A stretch of DNA of 55,122 nt from Candidatus Sabulitectum sp. (GTDB taxonomy: Bacteria; Fermentibacterota; Fermentibacteria; Fermentibacterales; JCC-6). Location: positions 1-55,122 of the forward strand of contig JAGLDY010000031.1 of the NCBI GenBank assembly GCA_023145375.1, given 5' to 3'. The translations under genes were made by a program, and so were the position numbers. Under the pieces are notes generated by a model that worked only from the letters and a program-made list of their open reading frames with translations, did not search any database and had not been told where the DNA came from. Positions 52,850-55,122 of this stretch are shown here, piece by piece (the stretch's first letter is position 1; each line of letters starts with the position of its first letter).

Positions 52850-53818
52850 ATGCGCAAAGTACTTTTTGTTTTGCTTGTCATAGCAGCAGCAGCGTCTGCC
52901 AAGGCGATAATACTAACCCTGGATGCCCCTGATACAAATATTACGGGGCTTGCATGGGGTGACGGTACGCTCTGGGCTATGGATGCTACTACTGACTATG
53001 TGTATGAATTGAATCCTGCAACTGGTGACGTGATCAGCAGTTTCTACTTCAATCATCCTACTACAGTTGTTCCAACCGGTCTTGCCTATTCTGAGAATCA
53101 CAACATGGTTTATTGCGGAGGCTGGTACAATACCAACGGTTATGTCTATAAGTTCACACCCACCGGCACCTATCAGGGTATGGTGGACATGTGTGGTGGT
53201 TGAGGAAACCCTGTCTCGTCGGTGACGGGACTGAGTGTTCATGGAAACTACATCTACCTTGGCTCAAGAAGTCAGAACAGAGTTTATCGGTACGCCCTTC
53301 CTAATATTACAAGTCGCGTGAACTTTACTTACTTTACAGGCTTCAGTTCTACCTGTGACATTGCCATGGATGTACCAGACAATATTGTCTGGGCCGCTTC
53401 CACGAATACTAGTATTGCTGTAAAATGCTACGATAACAACAATACGATGGTGGACTACATTCCTGTCAGCCTTATCCCCAATGCCAGAGGGTTGACCCTT
53501 GATCCCAGTGGCTACCTGTGGATTAGCGATATTGATGCAGATAAGATCTACCAGGTCGATCTTACTGAAGGTATCGAAGAAGGCGTTCAGGGACTAAGTG
53601 TAGTTCCATCCGCCAACCCGTTCAGCGGTGCTGTAACATTCCAGGCACAAGGTGTTACTGGAACAGTTGCCGTATTCGATATGTACGGCCGTCAGGTAGA
53701 GAGTGACAGTTTCCAGAACGCCTGGACCTGGAACTCATCTGCTCCTGCCGGAAGCTATATCTTCGTCATTATTGATGAGCAGGGAGAGTCCACGACTCTT
53801 GAGCTTGTGAAGATCTAG
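52850..53818 (+). CDS. Secreted beta-propeller with in-frame UGA in a CxxU motif (candidate selenoprotein), copy 1
   Basis: 322 codons with one TGA at 53201-53203 (codon 118). Signal peptide RKVLFVLLVIAAAASA, then propeller blades (GLAWGDGTLWAMDATTDYVYELN). Just before the TGA is Cys115-Gly-Gly, so the UGA makes Cys-Gly-Gly-Sec, the redox CxxU motif of many selenoproteins. The frame continues with GNPVSSVTGLSV, blades, and a FlgD-like tail (VVPSANPFSGAVTF, VFDMYGRQV). The 12 nt after TGA-preceding GGT are shared with the BNR gene. A stem-loop fits SECIS. In the earlier blade the analogous position reads CGGW (TGG), so Trp by read-through is a fair alternative. GGAGG lies before the ATG. Confidence 0.8.
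53201..53231 (+). promoter_or_regulatory. Candidate bacterial SECIS element, copy 1
   Basis: UGA at 53201-53203. An 8-bp stem GTCTCGTC (53213-53220) with GACGGGAC (53224-53231), one G-U pair, encloses a GGU loop at 53221-53223. The loop begins 17 nt past the UGA. A weaker lower stem continues almost to the UGA. Confidence 0.65.
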
Positions 53819-53836
53819 ACGACTTTAAACAGCAAT

Positions 53837-53866
53837 GCAAACCCGGGGAGAAATCCCCGGGTTTGC
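53837..53866 (+). terminator. Rho-independent terminator after copy 1
   Basis: Perfect 13-bp GC-rich stem (53837-53849 with 53854-53866) with a GAAA tetraloop, followed by TATTGAAT. Confidence 0.85.
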
Positions 53867-53900
53867 TATTGAATAACAATGGGTTCCGCATTACTTGGCC

Positions 53901-53929
53901 TTGTCCGGTTTCGAGATACTATATATTTT
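53901..53929 (+). promoter_or_regulatory. Promoter of the second tandem propeller gene
   Basis: TTGTCC (53901-53906), 17 nt spacer, TATTTT (53924-53929), homologous to the promoter of copy 1. Confidence 0.5.
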
Positions 53930-53983
53930 ACACACATACACGTAAGTGATGTTTGTAACTAATTTTACCTTCGGAGGTGTGCT

Positions 53984-54952
53984 GTGCGTAAAGTGCTATT
54001 TGTTTTGCTTATCATAGCAGCAGCAGCATCGGCCAAAGCGATAATAACAACCCTGGATGCTCCGGATACAAACATATCCGGTCTTGCATGGGGTGACGGT
54101 TCGCTCTGGGCTATGGATGCTGTTACTGACTATGTGTATGAATTGAATCCTGCAACTGGTGATGTGATCAGCAGTTTCTACTTCAATCATGTTACTACAG
54201 TTGTTCCAACAGGTCTGGCCTATTCAGAGAACTACAATATGGTTTACTGCGGAGGCTGGTATCTGACCAATGGTTATGTATTCAAGTTCACACCCACCGG
54301 CACTTATCAGGGCATGGTGGACATGTGCGGTGGTTGAGGAAACCCTGTCTCGTCGGTGACGGGACTGAGTGTTAGCAATAATCATATTTTCCTTGGCTCA
54401 AGAACTCAGAATCGCGTTTACTACTACTCACTTCCGGGAATCACATCATTGAAACTATTCTCTTATCTGGCAGGATACAGTACTACATGTGATATTGCAA
54501 TGAATGCTGCAGACAGCCTCGCCTGGATAGCTTCTGAGAATACAAGTATCGCAGTGAAATGCTACAACAGCAACAATACAATGGTTGACTATATCGATGT
54601 CAGCCTTATTCCTAATGCCAGAGGATTGGCTCTTGACCCCAGCGGGTATCTCTGGGTAAGCGATATTGATGCAGACAAGATCTACCAGGTTGATCTTACT
54701 GAAGGTATCGAAGAAGGCATTCAGGGACTGAGTGTAGTTCCCTCTGCCAACCCCTTCAGCGGTGCTGTAACATTCCAGGCACCTGGTGTGACTGCAACAG
54801 TTACCGTATTCGATATGTACGGTCGTCAGGTGGAAAGTGAGAGTTTCCAGAACGCCTGGACATGGAACTCATCAGCTCCTGCCGGAAGCTACGTCTTCGT
54901 CATTATTGATGAGCAGGGAGAGTCTGCAACTCTCGAGCTCGTGAAGATCTAG
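53984..54952 (+). CDS. Secreted beta-propeller with in-frame UGA in a CxxU motif (candidate selenoprotein), copy 2
   Basis: Same 969-nt length, architecture and UGA position (TGA at 54335-54337, codon 118) as copy 1; start is GTG behind GGAGG. Before the UGA the two proteins differ at only 9 of 117 positions; after it the blades have diverged more, but the C-terminal tail is again nearly identical. The 45 nt from 54329 to 54373 are identical to copy 1, including all synonymous sites, unlike the sequence on both sides. Retention of frame and of the UGA after duplication argues against a pseudogene. Same alternatives as for copy 1. Confidence 0.8.
54335..54365 (+). promoter_or_regulatory. Candidate bacterial SECIS element, copy 2
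   Basis: UGA at 54335-54337; identical stem (54347-54354 with 54358-54365) and GGU loop (54355-54357) to copy 1. Confidence 0.65.
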
Positions 54953-54972
54953 ACGCTTCAAACAGTTAAGAG

Positions 54973-54996
54973 AACCCGGAGAGAAATCTCCGGGTT
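54973..54996 (+). terminator. Rho-independent terminator after copy 2
   Basis: 10-bp stem (54973-54982 with 54987-54996), GAAA loop, then TTCTATTG. Homologous to the terminator after copy 1. Confidence 0.85.
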
Positions 54997-55001
54997 TTCT
55001 A

Positions 55002-55030
55002 TTGACAAACTGGAATAGGATTCCGATATT
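55002..55030 (+). promoter_or_regulatory. Promoter of tRNA-Asn
   Basis: TTGACA (55002-55007), 17 nt spacer, GATATT (55025-55030), 16 nt before the tRNA. Confidence 0.6.
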
Positions 55031-55046
55031 ACCGCCTCAGCGCAGT

Positions 55047-55122
55047 GCCTCGATAGCTCAGTTGGCAGAGCGGGTGGCTGTTAACCACTAGGTCGGAGGT
55101 TCAAGTCCTCCTCGAGGCGCCA
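55047..55122 (+). tRNA. tRNA-Asn (anticodon GTT)
   Basis: Complete 76-nt cloverleaf: acceptor GCCTCGA/TCGAGGC, anticodon loop CTGTTAA, T-loop TTCAAGT, discriminator G and an encoded CCA that ends exactly at the window edge. Confidence 0.97.

Noticed and set aside
53201-53203. Genome-wide reassignment of UGA to a sense codon (Gly or Trp code)
   Set aside because: UGA ends many intact genes here at the expected family length (for example VOC, tacA, AbiEi, the helicase fusion and the AlbA gene), so it is a normal stop elsewhere.
52850-54952. Both tandem propellers as pseudogenes
   Set aside because: Frame, UGA position, tail, promoter and terminator are all kept in both copies after duplication, which decay would not do.

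Overview
The window looks like chromosome from an uncultured, Gram-negative-type bacterium of the FCB group. The secreted proteins carry FlgD-like C-terminal tails of the kind common in candidate phyla such as Fermentibacterota, Eisenbacteria or Cloacimonadota. This placement is inferred from protein style only. There is no rRNA here. Genes are tightly packed, with many 1-14 nt overlaps.

Layout. 1-10.5 kb: a minus-strand DISARM-like anti-phage operon (helicase/DUF1998/nuclease fusion, AlbA-HATPase-wHTH protein, DrmD-like SNF2 helicase, start of an adenine methylase). It lies directly behind an AbiEi antitoxin whose AbiEii toxin is reduced to a short remnant (10.6-11.6 kb). 12.2-17.4 kb: an orphan XPB/Helicase_C_3-like protein, a pRiA4b ORF-3-like protein, a VOC protein and a TPR-GGDEF diguanylate cyclase. 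17.6-21 kb: two secreted surface proteins. 21.2-22.1 kb: a TacA-TacT toxin-antitoxin pair with two near-identical operators. 22.1-27.5 kb: a six-gene TetR/HlyD/ABC2 export operon of the YbhGFSR type. 27.7-35.3 kb: secreted proteins, a parvulin, a prolyl oligopeptidase, a methyltransferase and a ParE-type TA pair. 35.3-38.3 kb: a DtxR-FeoA-FeoB-FeoB-associated iron operon. 38.5-50.5 kb: a propeller lipoprotein, a sAC-like adenylyl cyclase, Ogt, GNAT, Wzm/Wzt, PlsY, Der and a CHASE2 adenylyl cyclase. 50.6-55.1 kb: an SH3 protein, an M48 protease, a glutaminyl cyclase, two tandem secreted propellers and tRNA-Asn.

Main discovery. Three secreted beta-propeller-like genes (52850-53818, 53984-54952 and 27672-29924 minus) are each interrupted by one in-frame UGA. 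In all three the reading frame stays open and homologous after it, through to the C-terminal sorting tail. All three UGAs sit in the same 12-nt context and encode G-UGA-G-N. Each is followed by a perfect or near-perfect 8-bp hairpin with a GGU loop, 17 nt (tandem pair) or 33 nt (27672 gene) downstream, as expected of a bacterial SECIS element. In the tandem pair the UGA completes a CxxU motif, and 45 nt around it are identical, synonymous sites included, although the flanks have diverged. I read these as candidate surface selenoproteins of an undescribed type. The alternative is programmed UGA read-through that decides whether the propeller receives its anchoring tail.

A second oddity: two genes with clear signal peptides lack ATG/GTG/TTG where the start should be and have ATC instead.
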